From: Limnoraphis robusta CS-951
GTDB taxonomy: Bacteria > Cyanobacteriota > Cyanobacteriia > Cyanobacteriales > Microcoleaceae
DNA: 22,443 bases
Assembly (NCBI RefSeq): GCF_000972705.2
Contig: NZ_LATL02000269.1
Coordinates: 1 to 22,443 of the forward strand
Reading direction: 5' to 3'
Below are positions 1 to 7,079 of the stretch, piece after piece. The notes under the pieces were generated by a model. The model was not told the origin of the DNA. It made no database searches and worked only from the letters and a program-made list of their open reading frames with translations. The position numbers and the translations under genes are program-made. Position 1 is the stretch's first letter. Each line of letters begins with the position of its first letter.

Positions 1-316
1 GGAACCCGCCCCTACACTAATAACGAATTAATTAGATGCACAGATCTTTAAAAACCGGGCGGGTTTAAATATATTTACCCTTGGGGCGGGTTCCATCAAA
101 AATTAAATATTCTCAGAAATAACCGTGCATAAACCCGCCCACCCCCACAACAATATTAAAAAACCGGGTTTGTAGGGGCGGGTTCCACCAAAAATTAAAT
201 CTTCTCAGAAATAACTTAAATAAACCCGCCCACCCCCACAACAATTTTAAAAAATTGGGCGGGTTTAATAGTATTAATTGTGAGAAACATCAATTAACGC
301 GGAACCCGCCCCTACA
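1..316. repeat. Nested inverted/direct repeat array (MITE-like, GGGGCGGGTTCC family)
   Basis: This gene-free stretch is built from related GC-rich blocks in an AT-rich background. GGAACCCGCCCCTACA occurs at 1-16 and 301-316. Its exact reverse complement TGTAGGGGCGGGTTCC is at 171-186, and a shortened one (GGGGCGGGTTCC) is at 83-94. Between them a unit of about 91-92 bp is tandemly repeated, starting near 83 and again near 175. Each unit contains AAACCCGCCCACCCCCACAA (131-150 and 222-241). The second unit folds into a perfect 12-bp inverted repeat, TAAACCCGCCCA (221-232) with TGGGCGGGTTTA (256-267). No open reading frame fits it. Repeats of this appearance are common between genes in filamentous cyanobacteria. 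Whether this is a non-autonomous transposon, or also ends transcription of the PspA-like gene, is inference. Confidence 0.85.
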
Positions 317-360
317 ATAAGGTTGATATGTTTTTTAGATTGATAAGAATGTTGATAGTT

Positions 361-1389
361 TTACAGATTGTCTAGTTGTTCTCGCAGTTTTTCTAACTCA
401 CTATCAACTTCTGTTTTTTGGGCGGGAGTTTGAGGCGCAGTCGTCGTTTCTTCACCTACGGGGAGTTGACCTTGAGTTTTAGCAGAGCCAAGCATTTGCG
501 TTTTCAAAGCTTCTAAATCATCATAATCACTTCCGTCTTCAAGTTGAGCAAAAAAACATTCTTCTAAACTTGTACCTTTTTGTATACTCGTATTATTAGC
601 TTTTTCTGATACATTTTCGTTCAACTGAGTTTTGAGACTTTCTAGAGTTATGAGATGTTGTTTTAGTTGTAAAATTATTGAATCCTGTTCACTCAACTGT
701 TTTTGAAGATACTCTTTACTTTTAACAGCGTGATTCATTGCTAAACGTGTTTCTTGAATTGCCTTTTCTAAAAGCTTGTGACTATCTGGTTGTTCTTCAA
801 TTTTAGGCTCAAAATAACGAATTGGTTCAAATTCCGATTGAGAACCAGCTTCCATTTCCAAGACTTTTTGTTCCATCCGCTCAAAAGCTGCCATTCCACC
901 TGTTGTATTGATACCACCAATCATTCCCTGCAACTGCTCATTTGCCTTAGCCGCTTGCGCCCGAGTCTTGAGCATATTTTTCTTGGTTTTGGCTTCAGAG
1001 ATTTTATTCTCTAGCTGAACTAAGTTGCGTTTTAGTACATCAACTTGAGTGGTTTGTTTATCAAGATTAATTTTAATCGTGTTGGCTTGCTCCTCATAAT
1101 TTTTCTTACGTTGTAAAGCTTCTCGAGCCAGGTTTTCATCTCCCTTTTGCAATGCTACTTGAGCGCGAGACAGCCATTGATTTCCCTGAGATTGATATTG
1201 GTTGTATTGCTGTTGACTGCGTTTTTGAGAAGCGATCGCCTGTGCAACAGCTTGACGGAGTTGCACCAGGTCTTCTTGCATATCAATAATAGTCAGTTCT
1301 AAGAGCTTTTCTGGATCTTCTGCCTTGCTCACCATATCGTTTAGGTTCGATCTCACAACCCGGTTAATTCGGTCAAATAGTGGTGACAT
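361..1389 (-). CDS. PspA/IM30 (Vipp1-like) family protein with long C-terminal extension
   Basis: The first ~200 residues are a typical PspA/IM30 coiled coil: an N-terminal amphipathic helix (MSPLFDRINRVVRSNLNDMV), the segment KAEDPEKLLELTIIDMQEDL, then long alternating-charge helices rich in Gln, Lys and Glu. Members bind and remodel membranes as oligomers; the cyanobacterial paralogue Vipp1 maintains thylakoids. No transmembrane segment is visible. The ATG at 1389 was chosen because it gives the canonical N-terminus; an in-frame start 33 bases upstream would add an unrelated leader. An AAAGGAAA stretch lies upstream. At 342 residues it is longer than classical PspA (about 220-260). After a Gly/Met-containing linker (around residues 155-185) it has an extra charged helical region and an acidic, Thr/Gln-rich tail. 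It is divergent from bciB. It is probably a paralogue rather than Vipp1 itself. Confidence 0.85.
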   Translation of the reverse strand: MSPLFDRINRVVRSNLNDMVSKAEDPEKLLELTIIDMQEDLVQLRQAVAQAIASQKRSQQQYNQYQSQGNQWLSRAQVALQKGDENLAREALQRKKNYEEQANTIKINLDKQTTQVDVLKRNLVQLENKISEAKTKKNMLKTRAQAAKANEQLQGMIGGINTTGGMAAFERMEQKVLEMEAGSQSEFEPIRYFEPKIEEQPDSHKLLEKAIQETRLAMNHAVKSKEYLQKQLSEQDSIILQLKQHLITLESLKTQLNENVSEKANNTSIQKGTSLEECFFAQLEDGSDYDDLEALKTQMLGSAKTQGQLPVGEETTTAPQTPAQKTEVDSELEKLREQLDNL

Positions 1390-1686
1390 AATTTGACATT
1401 TCCTTTGCTTGTTTAATCCCAAGCTTGAGTAACACTTTAAATTAAATCTACCAAAGTTGGAAGTTTACCGCATCAGCGTTTTTGCTGAACTTTAGAATAT
1501 AATTTTACCTGTCTTGTCCGTGAATTTACTTAGACAAACATTCTGATTTAACTTGATGCGTTTATCGAACTATTTTCTAATACAAACTCAATCCCCTTGA
1601 TGTTCAACCTTAAAAAATATGACAAAAGGGAAACTCGGTGACAAAATGTGATAAACCTAAAGACTGGTATAATAAACAAAGTTTCA
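1390..1686. other. Divergent intergenic region between the PspA-like gene and bciB
   Basis: About 297 bp separate the two divergently transcribed starts, so promoters for both should lie here. The only recognisable element is the extended -10 sequence near the bciB start, given as its own entry. No RNA gene, repeat or further reading frame was recognised. Confidence 0.5.
1665..1673 (+). promoter_or_regulatory. Candidate extended -10 promoter element for bciB
   Basis: TGGTATAAT is a perfect extended -10 (TGN-TATAAT). Its last base is 13 bases before the favoured ATG at 1687, which would leave a leader of only a few bases. No good -35 sits at the usual distance; GTGACA at 1638-1643 is too far. 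If the alternative GTG at 1648 were the true start, this motif would lie inside the gene. Confidence 0.3.
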
Positions 1687-2889
1687 ATGACCGCAATACA
1701 GGAAACACCCAAACATCAGAAAGCCAAAGCGTTGAAACCGGGGAGTCGCCGTCCCGCTAAAGAACTGTGTAGCGAGTGTGGACTGTGTGACACCTATTAT
1801 GTTCATTACGTTAGAGAAGCCTGCGCTTTCATCAACCAACAAATTACCCAACTGGAAACCCAAACACACGGGCGAAGTCGCAATTTAGAAAACGAGGATG
1901 ATCTCTATTTTGGGGTTCATCAAACGATGATGGCGGCGCGAAAAAAACAACCCATCGAAGGCGCCCAATGGACGGGAATTGTTAGCAGTATCGCTTGTGA
2001 AATGTTAACTCAGGGAATTGTTGAAGGCGTGGTTTGTGTTCAAAATACCAAAGAAGATCGCTTTCAACCGATGCCTGTAATTGCGAGAACTCCAGAAGAT
2101 ATTCTAGCAGCAAGAGTTAACAAACCCACCCTTTCACCCAATCTTTCCGTTCTCGAAGAAATCGAAAAATCGGGAATGAAGCGGTTATTAGTGATTGGAG
2201 TTGGTTGTCAAATTCAAGCGTTACGGGCAGTTGAGAAACAATTAGGATTAGAAAAACTCTATGTGTTGGGAACGCCTTGTGTTGATAATGTGACTCGCGC
2301 AGGTTTACAAAAGTTTCTCGAAACCACCAGTAAATCTCCTGAAACTGTCGTGCATTATGAATTTATGCAAGACTTTCGGGTTCACTTCAAACACTCAGAT
2401 GGATCGATAGAAAAAGTGCCGTTTTTTGGGTTAAATACTAAAGAACTCAAAGATATTTTCGCCCCCTCTTGTTTGAGTTGTTTTGATTATGTCAACTCCT
2501 TAGCCGATTTAGTGGTAGGATATATGGGAGCGCCCTTTGGTTGGCAATGGATTGTGGTTCGTAATGAAACGGGCAAAGAGATGTTAGACTTGGTATCAGG
2601 TCAACTCGACACCCAACCTGTTCATTCTGAAGGCAAGCGTCAACAAGCAGTCCAACAAAGTATTCCCGCTTACGACAAAGGCGTAACGTTACCGATGTGG
2701 GCAGCGAAACTGATGGGGGTGGTGATTGAAAAAATAGGCCCCAAAGGGTTAGAATATGCTCGATTTTCCATCGATTCTCATTTTACGCGCAATTATCTCT
2801 ATGTGAAGCGCAACCATCCTGAAAAGTTAGATGCCCACGTTCCTGAGTTTGCGAAAAAAATTGTTGAGCAGTATGAGCTACCGAAGTGA
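1687..2889 (+). CDS. bciB: Ferredoxin-dependent 3,8-divinyl (proto)chlorophyllide 8-vinyl reductase (Slr1923/BciB type)
   Basis: A 400-residue protein of the F420-hydrogenase beta-subunit (FrhB) family. Its N-terminus, KALKPGSRRPAKELCSECGL, matches the cyanobacterial Slr1923/BciB proteins, which reduce the 8-vinyl group of divinyl chlorophyllide in chlorophyll a synthesis. Cysteines that can hold Fe-S clusters are visible: CSECGLC followed by an EAC about 15 residues on, then GVGCQ, TPCV and CLSCF further downstream. The closest relatives outside this group are plant 7-hydroxymethyl-chlorophyll a reductases, so family membership alone does not fully fix the substrate; the N-terminal match favours vinyl reduction. 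The ATG at 1687 was chosen because it gives the short N-terminus of the homologues; a GTG at 1648 would add 13 residues. The enzyme is expected to be soluble or membrane-associated with ferredoxin as donor. The IS unit begins shortly after the stop. Confidence 0.85.
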   Translation: MTAIQETPKHQKAKALKPGSRRPAKELCSECGLCDTYYVHYVREACAFINQQITQLETQTHGRSRNLENEDDLYFGVHQTMMAARKKQPIEGAQWTGIVSSIACEMLTQGIVEGVVCVQNTKEDRFQPMPVIARTPEDILAARVNKPTLSPNLSVLEEIEKSGMKRLLVIGVGCQIQALRAVEKQLGLEKLYVLGTPCVDNVTRAGLQKFLETTSKSPETVVHYEFMQDFRVHFKHSDGSIEKVPFFGLNTKELKDIFAPSCLSCFDYVNSLADLVVGYMGAPFGWQWIVVRNETGKEMLDLVSGQLDTQPVHSEGKRQQAVQQSIPAYDKGVTLPMWAAKLMGVVIEKIGPKGLEYARFSIDSHFTRNYLYVKRNHPEKLDAHVPEFAKKIVEQYELPK

Positions 2890-2896
2890 TAGAATA

Positions 2897-2910
2897 GAAG
2901 CCTAAGCTTC
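2897..2910 (+). other. Short hairpin after bciB
   Basis: GAAGC-CTAA-GCTTC forms a perfect 5-bp stem eight bases after the bciB stop. No U-tract follows, so it is at best a weak terminator, or part of the boundary of the downstream insertion element. Confidence 0.25.
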
Positions 2911-2980
2911 AAGATTTGAAATCAAGTTAATCTTTCTGTTAACCGTCAGGCGGGGGAGAACAGTAACTTAGTAGAAGATT

Positions 2981-3016
2981 TATGGTACAACACGGTACTA
3001 TCTGTAAGATCAGATA
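2981..3016 (+). other. Probable left-end hairpins of IS200/IS605-type element, copy 1
   Basis: Two small stem-loops precede the TnpB start. GGTACAACACGGTAC (2984-2998) has GTAC self-complementary arms. TATCTG-TAAGAT-CAGATA (2999-3016) is a perfect 6-bp stem. Subterminal imperfect hairpins are what IS200/IS605 ends carry, and the first shares TTGTACC (reverse-complemented) with the right-end hairpin. The exact left boundary cannot be set because the left end of copy 2 lies outside the window. Confidence 0.35.
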
Positions 3017-3024
3017 ATAGATCT

Positions 3025-4116
3025 ATGCAACGAGCCTATCATACCAAGTTAAAACTGAACAACAAACAGAAGACTTTAATGGCTCAACACGCGGGATATT
3101 CTAGGTGGGTTTGGAACTGGGCGTTAGGGATGTGGAATGAAGCTTACAAACAAGGGTTAAAACCTTCAACGAATAAGCTAAAAAAGTTCTACACCAATCA
3201 CGTCAAACCTCAATATTCCTGGCAGTCAACGCTAAGTTCCAGAGTTTATCAATTTGCCTTCATGCACTTGGGAGAAGCATTTAGCCGATTATTTCAAGGC
3301 ATTGCTGAATACCCTAAGTTCAAGAAAAAAGGCAAAAATGATAGCTTTACTTTAGATAATTGTGGCAAAGTAATGAGGTTTTCGGGGAGGAGGTTAAAAC
3401 TTCCTTTTATTGGATGGGTATTCACTTATGAACCCCTACCTGAAATCAACACAAAGCGAGTCACAATTAGTCGAGTAGCTGATTGTTGGTATATATCTGT
3501 AGGCTATGAGTTTGAACCAGAACAGACTGTTAAATCCCGAGAATATCTGGGTGTTGATGTTGGAGTTAAGGTGTTGGCTACCTGTTCAGATGGTACTGTT
3601 TTCGCTAACCCCAGAGCTTACAAAAAAGCTCAAAAAAATCTAGCTCGACTTCAGCGTGAACTTTCTAGAAAACAAAAGGGTTCAAATAACAGGAATAAAG
3701 CTCGACTGAAACTGGCAAAAGCACATCAAAGAGTGGCTAACATCCGAAAAGTGTCAATTCATAAATTAACCTCATGGCTATGCAAAAACCACGCGGTCAT
3801 CGGGTTAGAAGACTTGAATGTTTCTGGGATGTTAAAGAATCATAAGTTAGCGGGTGCTATTGCTGATTCTGCTCTTTATGAAATTCGCCGCCAAGTCGAG
3901 TATAAATCCTCGTGGTACGGCTCAGTAGTAGTTTTTGCAGATCGCTTCTATCCGTCAACTAAGACCTGTTCAAGTTGCGGTCACGTTCAAGAAATAGCAC
4001 TGAAAGAACGAGTTTTTCATTGTAAGAATTGCGGTGAAGTCAAAGAGCGTGACTATAATGCGAGTCTGAATTTATTACATTATGCCGAGGGCTTCTCGGC
4101 TGATTTGCCTGTCTGA
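3025..4116 (+). CDS. tnpB: TnpB, RNA-guided nuclease of an IS200/IS605-type element (copy 1, intact)
   Basis: A 363-residue TnpB with an N-terminal helix-turn-helix/REC-like part (YSRWVWNWALGMWNEAY) and a C-terminal RuvC-like nuclease. The catalytic acids are in place: Asp178 in YLGVDVGVK, Glu262 in IGLEDLNVSG and Asp343 in ERDYNASLN. A four-cysteine zinc finger lies between the last two (Cys315/318 and Cys333/336). TnpB proteins cut DNA guided by an omega RNA made from the element's right end, next to a target-adjacent motif that matches the insertion site. No tnpA is adjacent, so mobility would need a transposase in trans. The stop codon lies inside the conserved right-end block. No HIP1 site occurs in the gene, in keeping with mobile origin. 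It looks active. Confidence 0.93.
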   Translation: MQRAYHTKLKLNNKQKTLMAQHAGYSRWVWNWALGMWNEAYKQGLKPSTNKLKKFYTNHVKPQYSWQSTLSSRVYQFAFMHLGEAFSRLFQGIAEYPKFKKKGKNDSFTLDNCGKVMRFSGRRLKLPFIGWVFTYEPLPEINTKRVTISRVADCWYISVGYEFEPEQTVKSREYLGVDVGVKVLATCSDGTVFANPRAYKKAQKNLARLQRELSRKQKGSNNRNKARLKLAKAHQRVANIRKVSIHKLTSWLCKNHAVIGLEDLNVSGMLKNHKLAGAIADSALYEIRRQVEYKSSWYGSVVVFADRFYPSTKTCSSCGHVQEIALKERVFHCKNCGEVKERDYNASLNLLHYAEGFSADLPV

Positions 4117-4201
4117 CCGGGTGCTGCCGACAGTCCGGGGTGATGCAGGAAGTAAATATTAACACGGTTTGTACCGCGTTATATCAGTTTTATAAAGCAG
4201 A
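4107..4201 (+). ncRNA. Right end / probable omega RNA scaffold of TnpB element, copy 1
   Basis: This 95-base block is shared with copy 2 at 94 of 95 positions (difference at 4157), although the two copies' coding sequence just upstream is only about two-thirds identical. It overlaps the tnpB stop. It holds possible hairpins: CTG-CCGA-CAG (4124-4133), and AACACGGT with ACCGCGTT (4161-4180, one mismatch) near the terminus. In this family the right end is the scaffold of the guide RNA, and the bases directly after it act as the guide. Here the guide would begin ACTAAAGCAGTTTGC. Identity between copies stops at 4201, which sets the likely end. AAAGCAG is repeated at 4194-4200 and 4205-4211. Confidence 0.6.
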
Positions 4202-4263
4202 ACTAAAGCAGTTTGCTAGGCTGCGCTAGATTTTACGGTCTTCCCCGTCATTAAATTCACCCG

Positions 4264-4299
4264 ATACAAACCTGCATCGACTTTTTTTGAGGTTTGTAT
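4264..4299. other. 10-bp perfect inverted repeat
   Basis: ATACAAACCT (4264-4273) and AGGTTTGTAT (4290-4299) are perfect reverse complements around a 16-base loop. It lies between the 3' end of the TnpB unit and the 3' end of the small membrane-protein gene. There is no U-tract on either side, so it is a stem-loop of unknown role, possibly a weak bidirectional terminator. Confidence 0.4.
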
Positions 4300-4305
4300 T
4301 AATCG

Positions 4306-4515
4306 TTACCACTGAAATCGTTCAATTAGCTTATAACTAAGCACAGGAACGAGCAGGATGAGTAAAACTAACCAGGGCGCAGAGGCAATGCTTAGAAATA
4401 CAAAAACTAAAGCAATTCCTCGAGCCATGATTTTTGCAATCTCATCAGTGGTTATCACACTAATACTAACTGCCAACATAGACATTGACAGATAGACTAA
4501 ATCAGGTACTAGCAT
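4306..4515 (-). CDS. Small hypothetical membrane protein (two predicted helices)
   Basis: A 69-residue frame with two hydrophobic stretches: roughly residues 5-22 (VYLSMSMLAVSISVI) and residues 34-61 (GIALVFVFLSIASAPWLVLL and on). A short polar segment (TTDEIAKIMAR) separates them, and the end is charged (KLIERFQW). A GAGAGGGGG ribosome-binding sequence stands about nine bases before the ATG, which supports real translation. I do not recognise the family and assign no function. The next gene on this strand is typA, downstream-facing and about 480 bp away, so it is probably transcribed alone. Confidence 0.55.
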   Translation of the reverse strand: MLVPDLVYLSMSMLAVSISVITTDEIAKIMARGIALVFVFLSIASAPWLVLLILLVPVLSYKLIERFQW

Positions 4516-4565
4516 TTAGGGCTACCCCCTCTCAAAGGTTAAAATCGAGCGCGTCCCTAGCTTGT

Positions 4566-4605
4566 GACCAGATTAACGCATACGGGATAAATCCCGGTTT
4601 TGGTC
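4566..4605 (-). other. Stem-loop in the leader of the small membrane-protein gene
   Basis: On the minus strand GACCA...TGGTC (4601-4605 with 4566-4570) can enclose an inner CGGGAT/ATCCCG pair (4583-4596), upstream of the gene ending at 4306. No known riboswitch consensus was recognised. The rest of 4516-4934 shows no reading frame or other signal I can support. Confidence 0.25.
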
Positions 4606-4934
4606 TTCCTCGATCGCTGTGCCTCTACGTTTGAGTTCAGTGATTGGGGGAGATTGATTTGAGTTTTCTTGTTATCAGATCATAGCACCTTTTAACAAGA
4701 TGTATAAGATCCTATTCCTGAAGCTTTTGTCAAGAAAAGCTAACTTGTTTGCAGGAAAAACCAATCGTATCACAGGGGATGGCGCGTCTCAACCCGAGAG
4801 TTGGCAACTAATCAATGATCCCTTTTAAGTTTTTCTCAAAAAGAGGCATGATTTTCTAAATCCTTAGAAATTGAGAGGGAACGCTGCAACTCTTTCTATT
4901 CTAAAACTCTTAATCTTTGACGAAAACTAATTTC

Positions 4935-4984
4935 AAAAAAAGTAGCAAGCACGACATTTTACCGTTTTGGAAAGATGTCGTGCT
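4935..4984 (-). terminator. Rho-independent-type terminator of typA
   Basis: Reading the minus strand after the typA stop, AGCACGACAT and ATGTCGTGCT form a perfect 10-bp stem (4975-4984 with 4948-4957) around a 17-base loop. TGCTAC and then seven T residues (4941-4935) follow. Confidence 0.8.
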
Positions 4985-4997
4985 GTTTAGGAAATTT

Positions 4998-6788
4998 TTA
5001 ACGTCTGACTAACTTTTTACTGACTTTCCGTAGACGAATCGACTCGGGTGTGACTTCCACCAGTTCATCCGGGCCAATATATTCTAAAGCCCGTTCTAAA
5101 CTCATGTCTACAGGTGTTTGCAATTGTACCAGTTCATCACCCGTTGCGGAACGATGGTTCGTCAACTGTTTCGCCTTGCAGATATTCAAGTCTAAATCTT
5201 GAGGACGGTTGTGTTCCCCAACGATCATCCCTTTATAAACCTTCGTTCCCGGTGTAATAAAGAATGAACCCCGATCTTCGGCGTTTTTCATTGCGTAGAA
5301 GGTACTCACCCCTTCTTCAAAGGCAATTAACACCCCATTACGGCGAGTTTCAATCTCTCCACACAGAAGCCGATATTCGAGGAAACTATGGTTCATAATT
5401 CCCTCTCCGCGAGTAATTCGCATGAAATCACCCCGGAAACCAATCAACCCCCGCGCAGGGACAACAAACTCTAACTGGGCGCGTCCATTACCACCAACCC
5501 GCATATCCTGCATATCGGCCCGTCGCTGGCCCAAGCGTTCCATGCAACTCCCCACAGCCTCTTCAGGAACATCTAACACCAGATATTCAAACGGTTCGTA
5601 GGGTTGACCACTAATTTCACGGTAAATCACCTGCGGCTGAGACACTTGGAATTCGTAGCCTTCCCGCCGCATATTTTCAATTAAAATACCCAGGTGAAGT
5701 TCACCTCGTCCCGACACCATAAACTGATCCGGGGAGTCTGTTTCTTCGACTCGCAGGGCGACGTTGGTTTCCAACTCCCGCATCAAGCGATCGCGCAACT
5801 GACGCGAAGTGACGTAAGATCCTTCTTGACCTGCAAACGGTGAGTCATTCACCGAGAACATCATCTGTAATGTCGGTTCATCGACCTTAATTAAAGGCAG
5901 GGCTTGAGGTTCGTTCGGACAGGTAATGGTTTCGCCAATATTCGCATCAGCAAACCCTGCAACTGCAACCAGATTTCCGGCGGTGGCTTCTTCAAGATCA
6001 ATACGACTTAAGCCTTCAAAGCCCATTAACTTGGTAATTTTGCTTTTGAAAATTGTTCCATCTTCTCTGACTAAAGCCGCTTGTTGTCCAGCTTTGATGG
6101 TGCCATTGTGAATTTTGCCAATCACAATTCGCCCCACATATTCAGAATAATCTAGGGTTGTCACTTGTAATTGCAGGGGTTTGGTCGAATCACCGACAGG
6201 GGGCGGAACGTGTTCGAGGATATCTTCAAACAAGGGCTGCATATCGACGCCTTGTTCCTCTAAGCCTCGTTTGGCGTAGCCTTCTAAGCCCGATGCAAAC
6301 AAATAGGGAAATTCACATTGATCATCATCGGCACCGAGTTCGAGGAACAGATCCAAGACTTTATCAACGGCGCCGTAAGGTTCAGCCCGAGGACGGTCAA
6401 TTTTATTGATAACAACAATCGGACGCAAGCCTTTTTCCAGGGCTTTTTTCAACACAAAGCGGGTTTGAGGCATCGGGCCTTCATTCGCATCCACAATCAG
6501 GATACACCCGTCTACCATGCCTAAAACTCGTTCAACTTCACCGCCAAAGTCCGCGTGACCGGGAGTATCAACAATATTAATTAGGGTTTCTTTGTATCGA
6601 ACGGCTGTATTTTTCGATAAAATAGTAATTCCGCGTTCTCGTTCAATATCGTTAGAGTCCATCACGCAGTCCGGAACATCTTCCCCTTCACGGAAAATAC
6701 CGGACTGTTTTAACAAGGCATCTACTAAGGTGGTTTTGCCGTGATCGACGTGGGCAATAATAGCAACGTTGCGAATGGGGAGAGACAT
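4998..6788 (-). CDS. typA: Translational GTPase TypA/BipA
   Basis: A 596-residue ribosome-binding GTPase, full length for the family. The G domain shows the P-loop AHVDHGKT (residues 12-19), the switch I region with ERERGITI, the G3 motif DTPGHADFGG and G4 NKID. A beta-barrel domain II, EF-G-like domains III/V (the segment around GRGELHLGILIENMRREGYE) and the TypA-specific C-terminal domain follow. TypA binds the ribosome in a stress-related way and assists ribosome assembly and growth under stress. It has its own terminator. The start is clear (MSLPIRNVAIIAHVDHGK). Confidence 0.97.
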   Translation of the reverse strand: MSLPIRNVAIIAHVDHGKTTLVDALLKQSGIFREGEDVPDCVMDSNDIERERGITILSKNTAVRYKETLINIVDTPGHADFGGEVERVLGMVDGCILIVDANEGPMPQTRFVLKKALEKGLRPIVVINKIDRPRAEPYGAVDKVLDLFLELGADDDQCEFPYLFASGLEGYAKRGLEEQGVDMQPLFEDILEHVPPPVGDSTKPLQLQVTTLDYSEYVGRIVIGKIHNGTIKAGQQAALVREDGTIFKSKITKLMGFEGLSRIDLEEATAGNLVAVAGFADANIGETITCPNEPQALPLIKVDEPTLQMMFSVNDSPFAGQEGSYVTSRQLRDRLMRELETNVALRVEETDSPDQFMVSGRGELHLGILIENMRREGYEFQVSQPQVIYREISGQPYEPFEYLVLDVPEEAVGSCMERLGQRRADMQDMRVGGNGRAQLEFVVPARGLIGFRGDFMRITRGEGIMNHSFLEYRLLCGEIETRRNGVLIAFEEGVSTFYAMKNAEDRGSFFITPGTKVYKGMIVGEHNRPQDLDLNICKAKQLTNHRSATGDELVQLQTPVDMSLERALEYIGPDELVEVTPESIRLRKVSKKLVRR

Positions 6789-7079
6789 AGGTTAGTGCCT
6801 AGTAGCAGAAGTTATAAGGTTATTGGCATTTGTTGACGTATCTTAATAATTGTAACGCATTGGCGATCGCTACAAAGACTGCAAACCGGAAATTATCTGT
6901 TTTTTGACAACCCGTAGGGGCAAGTTTTGAAACCCTTTTGAGTTCTTCGTCCAAATCTTGCTCTACCTGCGCCATCAAATGCGATCATCTCTAAGTGAGA
7001 AGGCTTAAACAATGTTACGGGTGAAAATTCAAGCCTAACTCAGAACCCAGTCATACAATTTTATCAATTTTTTATGAAT
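6789..7079. other. Intergenic region between typA and the O-fucosyltransferase-like gene
   Basis: About 290 bp, presumably holding the typA promoter and the 3' end of the Ycf51/O-fucosyltransferase unit. It has one HIP1 octamer (6863-6870). No terminator stem, RNA gene or further frame was recognised. Confidence 0.4.

Noticed and set aside
83..267. Possible CRISPR array from the 91-92 bp repeated units
   Set aside because: Only two units, repeats longer than spacers, internal palindromes and no cas genes; it fits a transposon-like repeat instead.
4264..4299. Inverted repeat considered as a strong terminator
   Set aside because: No T-run follows on either strand and the loop is long; kept only as a stem-loop of unknown role.
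4226..4300. Minus-strand fragment reading KKVDAGLYRVNLMTGKTV before a stop, next to the right end of copy 1
   Set aside because: It reads like a protein tail, but has only about 25 codons between stops and no start; I cannot tell a gene remnant interrupted by the element from chance.
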